Source: Apostichopus japonicus
Taxonomy: Eukaryota > Echinodermata > Holothuroidea > Aspidochirotida > Stichopodidae
Length of the DNA stretch: 64,000 nucleotides
NCBI RefSeq assembly: GCF_037975245.1
Contig: NC_092576.1
Location: 26,301,611 to 26,365,610, forward strand
Direction: 5' to 3'
Each line of letters starts with the position of its first letter. Position 1 is the first letter of the stretch. The notes beneath the pieces were generated by a model. It was not told the DNA's origin, searched no databases, and saw only the letters and a program-made list of their open reading frames with translations. The position numbers and the translations under genes are program-made. Shown piece after piece: positions 1-10,238 of this stretch.

Positions 1-1054
1 AACAATAGGTCTATATGTTTGGTACTGTTCCCACAGCCAAAATTTGCATATATCCTCACCATAATAGATGAAATCTGAAAAAGACAAAGGGAGAAGTATT
101 TAATATTTGATACTGTACGATCCATGAAACGTCTGATATTTTTGCTATAATTATGACTGCATTTTAAATTTTTAACAAATGTAAAATGGCACAGGTAATG
201 GAAAGTCCTGAAGGATTCTCCATAATATTCTCCATAATATAATATTCTATAGATCTCAAGTGACATAAATGGAACTATGGGAAGGCTATCAAAAAGTAAG
301 TCCATAGGAAGATTGAAAGACAGGTCCAATCTGTCAAAGAAACCTGAAAAGTTGTGCATGTGCAACTACTCCAGCCCCCCACCCCCTTCCTCTTTCACTC
401 CAAACAGACGACTACATATGCAAGTAAGAATGGGACTGATATTCTCTTGACCCTAATTATCTTCGTCACTGTGCACCTGCAACTGCTAGCCTAAGTGAAT
501 TAACCACAATAGGTCTAGCCAGTACTGTAGCCAACACCGTACAACAATGGGTTTTACTGAATCACTAAATTTACTGTTAGTGTTACATCGTTTCTCTTTT
601 CCATTCTTATTGTATTGTAACTTGCAGATATGTTCTACGTACGAATGAGTTTTAACAATAGTTTGGCCAAAATCGAAACAACGTTGTGTACGCGACGTCC
701 TAGCCTACGTCAATTTGGCGATACTCAGGCCTACCCACATTAGTCTCATTTCAAAGATTTTGTAAACAACTGTACTTCCAAATGACGTTTATGATTTCTC
801 TTCTACTCACCAGTTAGCCGTTATCGTTGTTGAACGGATAAAAACGCAAAGAACAAATTGTTGAAAGTTCGGTTTATTTTGGTTCGTAGTGTAACTTACT
901 CAGTGTTGATAATTGTCTATGACAGTGACACATACACAGTACAGCTGAGCAAATGCTGTGTTCTTATTTCACCTTTGGAGAAAGGTCACGCACATGCGCA
1001 AAAAGTAATTTCGAAAAGGCTTATTAATGGGATATAAATACTTCTCCTTAAAGG
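1..1054. other. Non-coding AT-rich flank
   Basis: I see no open frame with recognisable protein features and no RNA gene here. The sequence is AT-rich with short homopolymers and looks like ordinary intergenic or intronic DNA. Confidence 0.5.
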
Positions 1055-1252
1055 GTGTGAAGACTCCCGCACAAAGAAACGTCTCATGCCCGTTATCTGA
1101 CCTGGTTCCGAATGCGGTGTAACAGAAGTGTTAGACACCACCATTGATCCCAGAAAATACACACACAGCTTGCTACCATCTGTAAATAGCCATTAGTATA
1201 CAGTCAATACAAACATCACGGTCAATACTCACAACACAGTGCACATAGTATC
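1055..1252 (+). repeat. Dispersed repeat R1, copy 1
   Basis: About 200 bases that recur, diverged but collinear, at 25773-25955. Both copies begin GTGTGAAGACTC and share blocks such as GAAGTGTTAGACA, CCCAGAAAATA, CACAGCTTGCTACC and CACAACACAGTG in the same order and spacing. There is no obvious coding capacity and I found no clear terminal inverted repeats. It is probably part of an interspersed element (SINE, MITE or fragment of something larger); the class is unresolved. Confidence 0.75.
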
Positions 1253-2100
1253 AGGTTTCATTACTGTCTGCATTTTGTAGCGACACCAAAAAAATTCACT
1301 TGCAAGCAAGGGAAAGTAAACTTTTTCAGAGCGTGGCATGCGGTTTAGGGCGAGTCTTCAATACCTTTAAATATACTGCATCGGTTGTTGTCACTTGATC
1401 ATTTGCTTGTGTGTGAGCTAAACAGCTTATATAATATGTAAAAAAATAATACAAACTTTCAAATTGCCAGATATTTACTTGCTAAAAATTATTATCCAAT
1501 CATGATTTGATGCTATCCTTGAGTCCATTATGCAGATGATGAGGCAGATTCCCTTCAACTCTCCATGATGAAGGTAAAACCTTAAATCTTAACCAACTGC
1601 CATTGAGTGTCCATTTGAAAGTTTCAAACACACAAGTGCATTGATTAAAGCAAAGACTTTATTGCTGTGGTTGCATGAACTGGATTTCAGTCTAATAGTC
1701 ACTCACCAGGTTCGTCTTTATCACAGTCTGCTAACTGTGGCTTTTTATGTTAGGAGGTTTTCTTCAGAGCACATGTCACCTTTGATTTGTAAAAATATCC
1801 TGAAATTCAGGGAGTTATAATTTACTGTGTAAAGATAATTGGAAAAGATTTTTTTTTAACTTCAATCGTCAATGTGGGTGTCAACTAGGGGAATAAGGAG
1901 TTACTGATGCAATGAGTTTCTGGCATAAGTGCATTTATAATGTGTTAAAACTTGAAAGGTGTATCATACTGCATCCCCCCCCCCCCCCCTCTTAATTTGA
2001 ACTCCGTTGGAATGCACAGACAGTTTTGCTTTTTAATGAAATACCAGTTAACACTAAATTTTCAAATCAATTCAAGTCTTGCTTTAAAACAGTCAAACGA
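1253..2100. other. Non-coding stretch
   Basis: No gene seen. It contains a run of cytosines at about 1975-1990 and otherwise AT-rich unique-looking sequence up to the target duplication of LINE-B copy 1. Confidence 0.5.
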
Positions 2101-2112
2101 AACCGTGCATTG
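2101..2112. repeat. Target site duplication of LINE-B copy 1 (left)
   Basis: AACCGTGCATTG is repeated exactly at 7801-7812, on the far side of the combined LINE-B plus LINE-A block. A 12-bp perfect duplication placed directly after the LINE-B 3' end (ACGTAAAAAGC) is what target-primed reverse transcription leaves. Confidence 0.85.
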
Positions 2113-2329
2113 ACTGATAGCCGTCTCATAGCCGTCTGAGGGACTTGGCGTGGAGGATTGCACATGGGGTCCTCATCACTAACCATTTTCGCCTAGTCAG
2201 GTGGCGATTAGGTGATGGGATTTGTCCCCGTGTGGGCTGTAAAGCCATCGAGACTATGCAACACCTTTTGCTGGAGTGTCCCTTTGTCCGGTTGGTGTGG
2301 GATTGGTTTCACGCCTTCGTTATTGGTGT
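2113..2329 (+). pseudogene. LINE-B copy 1, left half (5'-truncated ORF2 C-terminus)
   Basis: Translated on the + strand this gives LAWRIAHGVLITN, RWRLGDGICPRVGC and LLLECPFVRLVWDWF. These match the C-terminal Cys/His region of LINE-A ORF2 (LAWRIAHGALVTN, HWRLGDGLCPRTGC, FWHCPFVLNLWEWF), so this is the end of a related but distinct ORF2. The element is 5'-truncated at 2113, directly after its target duplication, and is cut at 2329 by the insertion of LINE-A. It resumes at 7223. The reading frame is not intact after rejoining. The cysteine/histidine spacing resembles the CCHC motif that ends L1/Tx1-clade ORF2 proteins. Confidence 0.85.
2315..2329. repeat. Target site duplication of LINE-A (left)
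   Basis: CTTCGTTATTGGTGT is repeated exactly at 7208-7222. The 15-bp perfect duplication brackets LINE-A and marks its insertion point within the ORF2 of LINE-B copy 1. Confidence 0.9.
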
Positions 2330-2490
2330 GCTTTTGACGTGACCCGTCATACGGGATACAAAACGTCACGGCCAAACGGCACTACCAAACCATCCCATTC
2401 TTACAAACGAACCTCAGGTCAAGCGAGCCAAAAAAAGTACATACGCTCACCGACCTGCAGAGACAAAACGCCCAACCCCCCACTGAAATA
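2330..2490 (-). other. LINE-A 3'UTR and terminal hairpin
   Basis: The last 161 bases of LINE-A follow the ORF2 stop at 2491-2493. Near the end the minus strand reads CCCGTATGACGGG, a 5-bp stem with a 3-nt loop, followed by TCACGTCAAAAGC at the insertion point. The terminal 65 bases recur almost identically at 61676-61741, which identifies them as the 3' end of a retrotransposed family. Such 3' stem-loops are known in other LINEs as the structure their reverse transcriptase recognises; that role is inferred here. Confidence 0.8.
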
Positions 2491-5400
2491 TTAAAAAACT
2501 ACAAAAGGACGACCAGCACGCAGCGAAACAAAACACCCTTCCCCAGCACACCACCGTCCAAAAAAGGCAGACCTAGATAAACGGCGAAAATCGCCTTCGA
2601 CCTGAAGGCGAATGTCAGACTTCACCGCCTCCAGGACTGCCTGCCAACTGGCAAATTTCCCCCTAAAAACAACATCACATCTATTCCTCCAAATAAGTTT
2701 TTTTTACAACAGAACAAACATAAATAATACGCTGCAACACAGCAACGGAACAAACTGGAGGATCTAATCCATACAAAACAAAACCCTGTCCTACCGACCA
2801 GGAACGGTCTCCCGTTAAACGGTCGGTCCAGGACTGAAACCACTCCCACAAGTTCAAAACAAAGGGGCAATGCCAAAAAACATGGGCAGTACTCTCTAAG
2901 CTGTCACAGCCGGTCCTCGGGCACAGTCCATCACCCAATCGCCAGTGATACCTTTTCAGATTGGTCACCAAGGCACCGTGTGCAATTCTCCATGCAAGGT
3001 CACGGAGCCTGCAACCATTCAGCCTTGAATGCACCGAACGCCATACTTCGACAGGATGACGTCCCTGTACAAAAATTGCATTCAAGGCCCTATCCCGCAA
3101 CGAACTGTGAACGAGGGCCGGCTGTGACAGGTCAACAGGGGGCAACTCAATCAGAGCGGAGCAAATGACACGCACCACCCTGTTTGGAGTACTACTATGC
3201 GGTTCTCTGTTGCTAAACAGCGCCGGGACCCATCGACGCAGGTGCAAACCGCCCCAAAAACGTACAAAATATGAACAAGGCAACCCTGGGTCAGTTACCG
3301 CTACAAACAACTGCTTAAATAACAAACAAGTTAACTTACTTCCCAGATGAACCACCCCTAACCCACCCTTCTCCAGTTTTTGGTACATTACCGCCCTCTT
3401 GACAAGCTCTGTACCACCCGACCAAATAAATGAAAATATCGCTCTCTCCAACCGCACCAGGACGCGACGCGGAATTGGATACACCGCGCCCGGGTACCAC
3501 AAGATGGGCGAAACAAAACGATTAACTACGGTGACTTTCCCTAGGATCGAAAGCCAGCGGGTGCCAAAGGTTTCGAGCCTGCTCTCAAATACCTCAGCCC
3601 TCTCGCTCCAGGTGACATCACCAGGTGCATCGTAGCCGAACCATATACCATTAATTTTGATCCGACCACGACGCACCGAATGGTAAGTCTCTGTATCTCC
3701 AGCTACCAAGACGAAGGCCCTTTGTCTTTTCTGGATTCAACTTCGCCCCGGTAGCTCTCTCAAAAATAGATAAATCCTGCGAGAGTGCGCGAAAGGAGCC
3801 CAGACTCGAAACAACACATGTCACGTCATCTGCATATTGAGCGCATTTCACTTTGGCACCCCCTGGCACAACGAATGGAACAAGTCTGGAGTCCCTTTCC
3901 AAAAGACGAGAGAGGGACTCGCTAAACAAAACATAAAGTAATGGAGACAGAGGGCACCCCTGGCGCACCCCCCTCTCTACGTTAAAAACCTCCGAACAAA
4001 ACCCATTTACGATAACGGAACTGAAACTTTCTTCATACAAAACAGAAATCCAATTACGAAAATTTGGGTGCAACTGAAACGTCTCCAATACATTCATTAA
4101 AAAACCGCGATCCACCATGTCAAAGGCCTTCTGCTGGTCCAGAGACACCAATGCACATGGCAGATCACGCTCAATAACAAAGTCGGTCAAGTCGCGCATC
4201 AACCACAAGTTCTGCTGGATGCAATGACCCTTCACTGCACAAGTCTGGAGATCACCCACAAGATGCGGCATAGCCAGTGCAAGGCGGTTGCACAAAGCCT
4301 TAGCCAGCAACTTGTAGTCCACATTTAACAAGGTGATCGGACGCTTGTTACGGGGATCCAAGGGGTCCCCAGACTTGGGCAGCAAAGTAATCATGCCCAG
4401 ACGTTGACTTTGGTTTAACAGTCCGTTTTGGAAGGCGTCCTCGAAGACGGCTCTGATGTCGGGTCCTATTATTGCCCAGAAGGTTCGGTAGAACTCCCTC
4501 GGAAGCCCGTCCGAACCCGGGGACTTGCCATTCTTCATCTTCGAAAGCGCCTTCCAAAGCTCAACAGTGGTTATTTCGCCCCCCAAAATATCATTGACAT
4601 CGTGGGGAACGGTTTTTGAGATTCCCCTCAATAAATCAGCCTGTGCCGACAAGTCGACATTGCCACGCGTAAACAAACTCGAATAGTACTCTTTATATAC
4701 GCGGACAATGCCGTGAGGGTCACTAACCACGGTCCCATCAGTAGCGCGTACAGACGGGACGCGTCTGTCACCTGCCGATGAGCTAACGGACTGGTAAAAC
4801 CTCAGTGAAGGGCGCTCCTCGGCTTCCACCGCTTCGACACGGGCCCTGACGCGGGCACCGTGGTACTTTTCATCGAGATAAGTCTGCAAAGCGATGACTG
4901 CCGAAGGGTCGCCAAACTTCACCTCCGCGCACAGCTTCGAGAATTTTTCTCTTCGACGCCGTGCGCGGGTCACGCAATACTGAATTGCGTAGCGTTTGAT
5001 GCGCAGCTTGACCTCATCCCACCATTGGGATGTAGAAGCAAAGGCCGGCTTCAATGTTTGCCATCCTTTGTACCTGGTCTCGAAACCCTGGCGGAACTCT
5101 GCCTCGCCAAGAATCCGACAGTTAAGCTTCCATAGGCCCCGCCCGATGGGGAAAATGGAAGGCAAAACAAAACGTGCTACTACAGTGTCATAGTCAGAGA
5201 GCGGACAGCTGAGCGTCTCGCAACCCGAAAATGTAAAACTTACGGGCGCATACACTCGATCTATCCTGGAGGCATCTTCTCCGTTAGGCCTCACCCACGT
5301 ATACCCCGTACTACACGGGTGCATATGCCTCCAGACATCGGCTAAAAGGTGTGCCGAAGTGAATCTGTCCAATTCTGTGATCCCAGCGTCGGGACTTGCA

Positions 5401-5876
5401 GACACAGAAGTTCCGAGTCTGTCAAGACCCGAGTCTGGGACACAGTTAAAGTCTCCGACCATGACACACGGCGCACTACCAGGAACAAAGGAAGGCAGCG
5501 TGTTAAAAAAATCTCGTCTAGCAGAAGGCCGATTGGGAGCATACACATTGCAAATGGCGATGTTACCCTGTGGATACTTGAATAGAATGCAAACCAATCG
5601 GCCCTCGTGATCCGTCTCCACCCTAGTGGCACAACCCGCCTGACGAGCTGACAGAAGGATGACAGTGCCACAGGATGAAGACGAACCAAACGAAGCATGC
5701 AGCTCACCACCCCACTCATAAGCCCATAGAGGGACATCTTCTTCCAAAATATGTGTTTCTTGCAGGCAAACGCAGTCGACCTCCATTGATTTACAATATT
5801 GGAAAATGCGACTGCGCTTGCGATGATCCCTCATGCCATTCACGTTCAAAGTGGCAACTGAAAGTGTATGGGCCAT
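2491..5876 (-). pseudogene. LINE-A ORF2: AP endonuclease / reverse transcriptase
   Basis: The likely start ATG is at 5876 (MAHTLSVATLNVNGM), 20 nt after the ORF1 stop. The N-terminal APE-type endonuclease shows NVNG, LQETH, VGDFNCV and SRIDRVY, but the motif normally read as SDH is SDYD (5190-5195), so the catalytic histidine is replaced. The reverse transcriptase carries motif A (LDQQKAFDMVD), motif B (RGVRQGCPLSPLL) and motif C (AQYADDV), all intact. The frame shifts near 3665 (after LPFGASW, continuing as KINGIWFG) and again near 2680, beside a run of eight T on the + strand at the LVVKK region. The rest runs to TAA at 2491. The C-terminus carries CPRTGC plus a later H and C, the L1/Tx1-type Cys/His motif. 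The protein would nick target DNA and copy the element RNA in the nucleus. The frameshifts may be decay or homopolymer errors. Confidence 0.9.
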
Positions 5877-5896
5877 GAGAGGGCAGTGGGGCAAAA

Positions 5897-6988
5897 CTAC
5901 GAAGACGACGATTCCGTAAGCTTCAAGCGCGCCCTTGACGACATATCGTCGTCCGAGTCGTCACTTGAAGCCGACCTTTTAAGAGAGGGTTCCCCCATTT
6001 CGTCGTACCAGCTCGTCCCAGTGGCACGTTTCGGCTCACTGATCACCGATTCACCGGAGTCGCTGTCAGACAGAACCTCCGGAGAATCGATGACCACCGA
6101 TTCTCCGTCAGACAAAGCCTCCGGATCTGGCGATACCGGCGGCGGACTGGGGACGGAACTGGACGAGTTGATGGGGGAAGCTGGTGGAGACTTTCTCGGT
6201 GCGGGCACGGGGTTGGGGTCTGCAACGACGGGGGAGGGTGAACCAGGTGCAGGGGAGGGTAAAATCCCACCAGATTCCCCCTCCTCTCGTGAAGTAGTAG
6301 GTGCGTCGGAACTTGACTTACCCCCACTCTTAGTCCTAGAGACATAAGAGGAGGGACAAGCTCGAAAGACATGTCCCTCCTTCCCACATAGTGAGCACAC
6401 AACCTCGTTTGGGCAAGCGGTGCTATCATGCCCAAGACGAAGGCAGCGCCCACATTTCTTGTTTGGGCAGCCCTTGGCTTCGTGCCCGGTCTCCCCACAC
6501 CTGAAGCAGGTACGGGGCTGACCGGGATACCGCACGTGGGCTTTATGCCCTGCTATAAACAGGAAGGAGGGAATGTCCTGTTTCAGGTCGATCCGAACCT
6601 GTCGGTGCCCGTTCAACACCCCAGGGGCTTGTGCATAGGAGCACATTTTGGCAGCCTTGACAGCCCCGAACCGACCCAAAACCGTTACGACAAGTTCCTG
6701 CCGCACCTCTAGTCCTACGTGGATGATAGTTACCCATACGGATCGCTCGTATGGAGTAACTGTCATCCCCTCGACGTTACTCAGCAACGTGACACCTTTC
6801 TGACGGGCCACGTCACTGGTAAAACGTAAATCGTACGTATTACGACCCTGGAGAGCTTGCAAAGCATCAACCTCTCCAGGCACAACAACACCCTTGCTCT
6901 TCAAAATACTAAAAACTTGCACCGGTGGAACAACTTGTTCACCGGTGAACGACAACTTAACTATCCGAGAATCACGGCGCGATGCCAT
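5897..6988 (-). CDS. LINE-A ORF1: gag-like zinc-knuckle RNA-binding protein
   Basis: 363 codons starting MASRRDSRIVKLSF at 6988 and ending TAG at 5897. I chose this ATG because ORF1-only relatives at 35383 and 11715 start with the same MA(A/S)RRDS, and the open frame further upstream runs out of the element past its target duplication. About residues 1-160 form a conserved N-terminal domain (RFTSDVARQKGV, VTPYERSVWV, VLGRFG). Then come three CCHC knuckles: CFRCGETGHEAKGC, CGRCLRLGHDSTAC and CSLCGKEGHVFRAC. The last third is rich in Ser, Pro, Asp and Glu. ORF1 proteins of this kind package the LINE RNA into a ribonucleoprotein. The frame is fully open, unlike ORF2. Confidence 0.9.
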   Translation of the reverse strand: MASRRDSRIVKLSFTGEQVVPPVQVFSILKSKGVVVPGEVDALQALQGRNTYDLRFTSDVARQKGVTLLSNVEGMTVTPYERSVWVTIIHVGLEVRQELVVTVLGRFGAVKAAKMCSYAQAPGVLNGHRQVRIDLKQDIPSFLFIAGHKAHVRYPGQPRTCFRCGETGHEAKGCPNKKCGRCLRLGHDSTACPNEVVCSLCGKEGHVFRACPSSYVSRTKSGGKSSSDAPTTSREEGESGGILPSPAPGSPSPVVADPNPVPAPRKSPPASPINSSSSVPSPPPVSPDPEALSDGESVVIDSPEVLSDSDSGESVISEPKRATGTSWYDEMGEPSLKRSASSDDSDDDMSSRARLKLTESSSS

Positions 6989-7207
6989 GATACCGAAGGT
7001 GGCTAGGCCACAGGGTAGTAACACAAAAACAAAAGACAGGATAGTGAAACAACAAACGATATACGAACTGAGGAAAACACACGAACACAAGCTATCACAC
7101 CCGTCTGGCGGGAAGTATAGCACAGCACAGTACAATAACAGCTGTAACAGATGAAGAGCGAGAGCGAAAACACGTCCGCACTCCACGAAAGCCAACTCCA
7201 ACTCCAA
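6989..7207 (-). promoter_or_regulatory. LINE-A 5'UTR / presumed internal promoter
   Basis: A 219-bp leader between the 5' end of the insertion and the ORF1 ATG. Its outer end shares GTGGAGTGCGGACG with the 5' ends of the ORF1-only elements at about 11890 and 35540, and with the fragment at 13722, so this is a genuine conserved 5' terminus. LINE leaders normally carry their own promoter; I see no TATA box, and promoter function is inferred from position only. Confidence 0.6.
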
Positions 7208-7222
7208 CTTCGTTATTGGTGT
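7208..7222. repeat. Target site duplication of LINE-A (right)
   Basis: Exact copy of the 15-mer at 2315-2329. The LINE-B ORF2 sequence resumes immediately after it. Confidence 0.9.
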
Positions 7223-7800
7223 TAATGGTTGCACGTAGTGATTTTGTTTTGTATGGTTTGTTGTCCCCTGTGTGCCCAACCTGGGTTAGGGATCTGCTGT
7301 TGTTGTTTGCCGCTGTCATCAGGAGACACATCTGAAACAGCAGATGCCGCCTAGTTTTCGATGGGGACGTCTGGAGGGCAGAGGATGTTGTCCCCCTCGT
7401 GCAAAGTGACATCAGGTTGCGCATGGAGGCGGACCATGTACGGCTTCCCGACACTGCCTTTCGTAGACGCTGGCGCAAGCCTGTCGTCTACTATCGGGAC
7501 GGCGTTCCCCGGACGAAATTTGGAGTGAGTTAGTTGGTAGGTGTGGGGGCTGTGTGGTCGTTACATAGTGTGGGTTGGTTTAATTTTTCTCTTTCTGGTT
7601 TGGGGTTGGCTTTTTGGGGCCTGTTTGTGGTGTTTTGCTTGTTTTGCTTCTGTTGGCCTTTGGGTCCGTGCCCTTTTCGCGTCGCGTTGGGCGCTGCGTT
7701 AGTGAGAGATTGATGGGTTTGAGTTGTTGTTTTACAGACTGGGTTTGTTTTTGGTTTTGTTGACCTTTGGTCCGTGTCCGTTTCTTAACACGTAAAAAGC
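7223..7800 (+). pseudogene. LINE-B copy 1, right half (ORF2 end and 3'UTR)
   Basis: Continues the ORF2 tail interrupted at 2329. Pieces such as DFVLYGLLSPVC, SRCRLVFDGDVW, SDIRLRMEADH and RRRWRKPVVYYRDG align with the end of LINE-A ORF2 (GFVLYGLDPPVC, RCDVVFRGKFAS, SDIRLQVEGDF). ORF2 ends near 7530 (KFGVS then stop). The G/T-rich 3'UTR runs to CACGTAAAAAGC at 7800. The same 3'UTR closes the ORF1-only elements at 10239, 33732 and 42576, so this copy shows what their ORF2-bearing parent looked like. Several stops and frame changes make it non-functional. Confidence 0.85.
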
Positions 7801-7812
7801 AACCGTGCATTG
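7801..7812. repeat. Target site duplication of LINE-B copy 1 (right)
   Basis: AACCGTGCATTG, identical to 2101-2112. Confidence 0.85.
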
Positions 7813-9775
7813 CCCAAGCTAGGATTACGCAATATTTTCAACATTTCTTTATCAACATGTGGTGACAGGGCTCTTAAGATAATTCAGTGACCAACACAAG
7901 TCTTTGCAATAAGCATACCTAAGGCTAGGCTACCAGTACCAGTACCATAATTAGCCTTGGCCTAGTGGTCTTTGAAATGTAGCCTAGGCCCCTGCCACTT
8001 TGATAAATGATAGTTGACTGCATCCAAATTAAAGCAAGGCTTAGGCTATACTTTTGGAGAAGAAAAAATTAGGCTGAATTCATGTTAGCCTAAAAAGGCT
8101 AGGCCAATGCTAACATCTAACACAAACCAAGATCATTTAACCATTTGGGCACTTGTTTATGGCATACTGACAGGGTCTATATAATAAGGCCTGTATGTGT
8201 ACACAACCCACAAGTTGCCAATGAGTATACACCTAGCCTAACTAGTTTAGGCTTAGGCTACTTTGTTTTCCTTAGGCCTAGTTTAATTGGGCCTTATACT
8301 GTGCCATATTATGAAATGTGCTATAACAGTTGTAGTAATAGCAAGAATGGTCCAGGTCTAACTAAGCCCAGGCTTAACTTATGCTTCGGGCTTAACGTTA
8401 TGCCTAGCCCATCCTTTTACATTAAACTAAAAGTTATACTTTTTTAGGCTAGGCATAGCCTAGGCATACAATAACTAGGAATTAGGATAGCTATATGTGC
8501 GACTGACACTGCATATGCCTATGATTAGGAGAGCTGGCATAATGAAATCGAATTTGTGGATCGTAAAACGAGAGAGAATAGCCATGAATGTAATTACAGA
8601 AACCAGTCTGAACGTAAAATTCTCGCATTGCTTGTACATTACTCATATTACCATAGGGCCTACGGATATGGGCCTAGGCTACACAGACTTTTTTCATTAC
8701 ATCTCCATTTTGTTCTTTCTACTTCCAAAAAATTCCTCTTCTTTCATGGTCAGTCGGAAAATCAAACAATATCGATGTGCTCACCGATTGCAGCATCTCC
8801 AGCACCATTTCTTTCATAATTTCGTACTTTTTTCGCGAACACAAACGATAGTCTATACACTGTGAGAATGCGTGTCGCCTGCTCTATAGTTTTCAAGTGG
8901 ACCTATTTTACCACCCTGTGTGGGCGTTGTCCCTCTCGACCAATCCAAATCGGTTACATGGTTGGCCAAACTTTCTCTATATACGGCTCTGTATAATTTG
9001 AATAATTAGCGCCACCATCTTTCAAAAATCTGTTAAAAAAGCTGCGCCACTCTTTAGCGTGAAAGAGATATAGAACTACACACTTCACCATGTTGAAAAT
9101 GGTGACGTCATAAGAGATGTGTATGTAATGAGTATCTAGACTAGGGTCATTACAGTCCTTTATAGAAACCAAACAGTTGTGGGGCCGTTTCGTAGAGTGA
9201 TTTCATTTCCTGCAGAGGGCCATACTTCCCACGTGCGCGCTACAGCAAAAATTAGGTTGCAAACCTAAGACAAAACATTTCTTTTCAGATGTGGCGATTT
9301 TTAAAAAATAATGAGCCATCTAAAAAAGAAATAGGGGTGAGGTACGAACTTCGGGATGGTAAGGGAATGATGAAGAGGTTAAGCCGGCCGGGAATTGAAG
9401 ACAGTGCCCACTATATCTTTGTTAAAAACGTCTGAGCCATTGCTGATCAATTCTTGGATAATAAATAATACTATAAAGTAAAAATAAATAGTGTGATAAA
9501 AATGTAAAACAATTCATTGACGTCCGTTATTATTGTTCATATCTGAAAGAAAAGGAAACCTTGGAAGGACAAGCAAAGTTGACGCCAGTAGTCCTTTTTT
9601 TGGGAATGACATATATGATACAGATGACACTCTGAATTTTACATTTCTCATGTTGTGTCAGATGACCAAACGAAATTGAATCTGGGAACGCATATGATTG
9701 AAGGATTTAGTCTTTCTACTAAAAAGAAAATGAGTCCGATTAAAAAACAAAGACTTAAACAGAAAGAAACTGTAC
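7813..9775. other. Non-coding, GGCCTA-rich stretch
   Basis: Between about 7915 and 8700 the words GGCCTA, TAGGCT and CTAGGC recur at unusually high density on both strands. No protein motif is visible. A short open frame at 9289-9437 (starts MWRFLKNNEPSKK, 49 codons) precedes the transposase-like gene and could be an upstream exon of it, but nothing proves that. Confidence 0.5.
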
Positions 9776-10238
9776 ATGGTATGGAAAACCAATAGAAGAA
9801 ACGTTAAAGATGCTGTGTATAATGATAGCAAACCATCTTATGAGTTTGAAACAGGAATTGAAACTGAAGGAAACAGAAATAACAACAGCAGAAATGGAAG
9901 CACCCAAGCAGCAGGTTATCAATTATCCCCGGAAGAAAGGTTTTGTTTATGCAGGAGGAGTTAATGATCCCAAGTTACCTTACGTACAGTGAGACACTTG
10001 TTATGAGTGGTATCATTATCAGTGTGTGGGCTTCAAAGAACGTATAAATTCATTGAAATTGCCGTTTGTTTGTCCAGTAAGTAGGCGAAAAGCTCATAAA
10101 AGAGATAAGATAAACCACGTTAAATCAACGCAGTCAACGAAAAGGTATCGGCAAAACAAAAGCCTTGGGAACACGGATAGAACTGAAGGTATTGAAAGTG
10201 GTGGTGATGACGATGGTGACAGCAAAGAGATTTATTGT
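9776..10238 (+). pseudogene. Element X, segment 1: PHD-finger-like region
   Basis: In one frame the sequence reads VINYPRKKGFVYAGG, then, past an in-frame TGA, DTCYEWYHYQCVGF and LKLPFVCP. The pattern of paired cysteines, W-Y-H-x2-C and a later F-V-C-P is that of a PHD-type zinc finger (C4HC3). The first cysteine is degraded and one is replaced by the stop. It continues into a basic then Asp-rich tail (SGGDDDGDSK) that runs up to the insertion of an ORF1-only LINE at 10239. The Asp-rich sequence resumes at 11898, so I read these as one gene split by the insertion. PHD fingers occur in several animal transposase families; the family here is not identified. Confidence 0.5.

Larger units (their letters stand above)
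2330..7207 (-). mobile_element. LINE-A: nearly full-length L1/Tx1-like retrotransposon
   Basis: A 4,878-bp non-LTR element on the minus strand, bounded by 15-bp target duplications (2315-2329 and 7208-7222). In order it has a 5'UTR of about 219 bp (6989-7207), ORF1 with zinc knuckles (5897-6988), a 20-nt gap, ORF2 with AP endonuclease and reverse transcriptase (2491-5876, two frameshifts), and a 161-bp 3'UTR (2330-2490). It does not end in poly(A); the terminal sequence reads CACGTCAAAAGC. The gene order, gag-type ORF1 with CCHC knuckles and C-terminal Cys/His motif fit the L1/Tx1 group. The clean duplication and mostly open frames suggest a fairly recent insertion. It sits inside LINE-B copy 1 in the opposite orientation. 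Other pieces of the family are at 13408-13722 (5' end) and 61666-61743 (3' end). Confidence 0.92.

Noticed and set aside
2315..2329. Site-specific insertion of the LINEs, as in some Tx1 elements
   Set aside because: The four target duplications (AACCGTGCATTG, CTTCGTTATTGGTGT, CCGCAGTGTTT, TTGACTGTA) share no motif.
5868..6347. 159-codon open frame on the + strand
   Set aside because: Antisense to the Ser/Pro-rich end of LINE-A ORF1; composition explains the lack of stops and no protein family is seen.
6989..7279. Longer N-terminal start for LINE-A ORF1 at 7279
   Set aside because: The extension runs out of the element, across its target duplication, into LINE-B sequence. The MASRRDS start at 6988 is conserved in the related copies.
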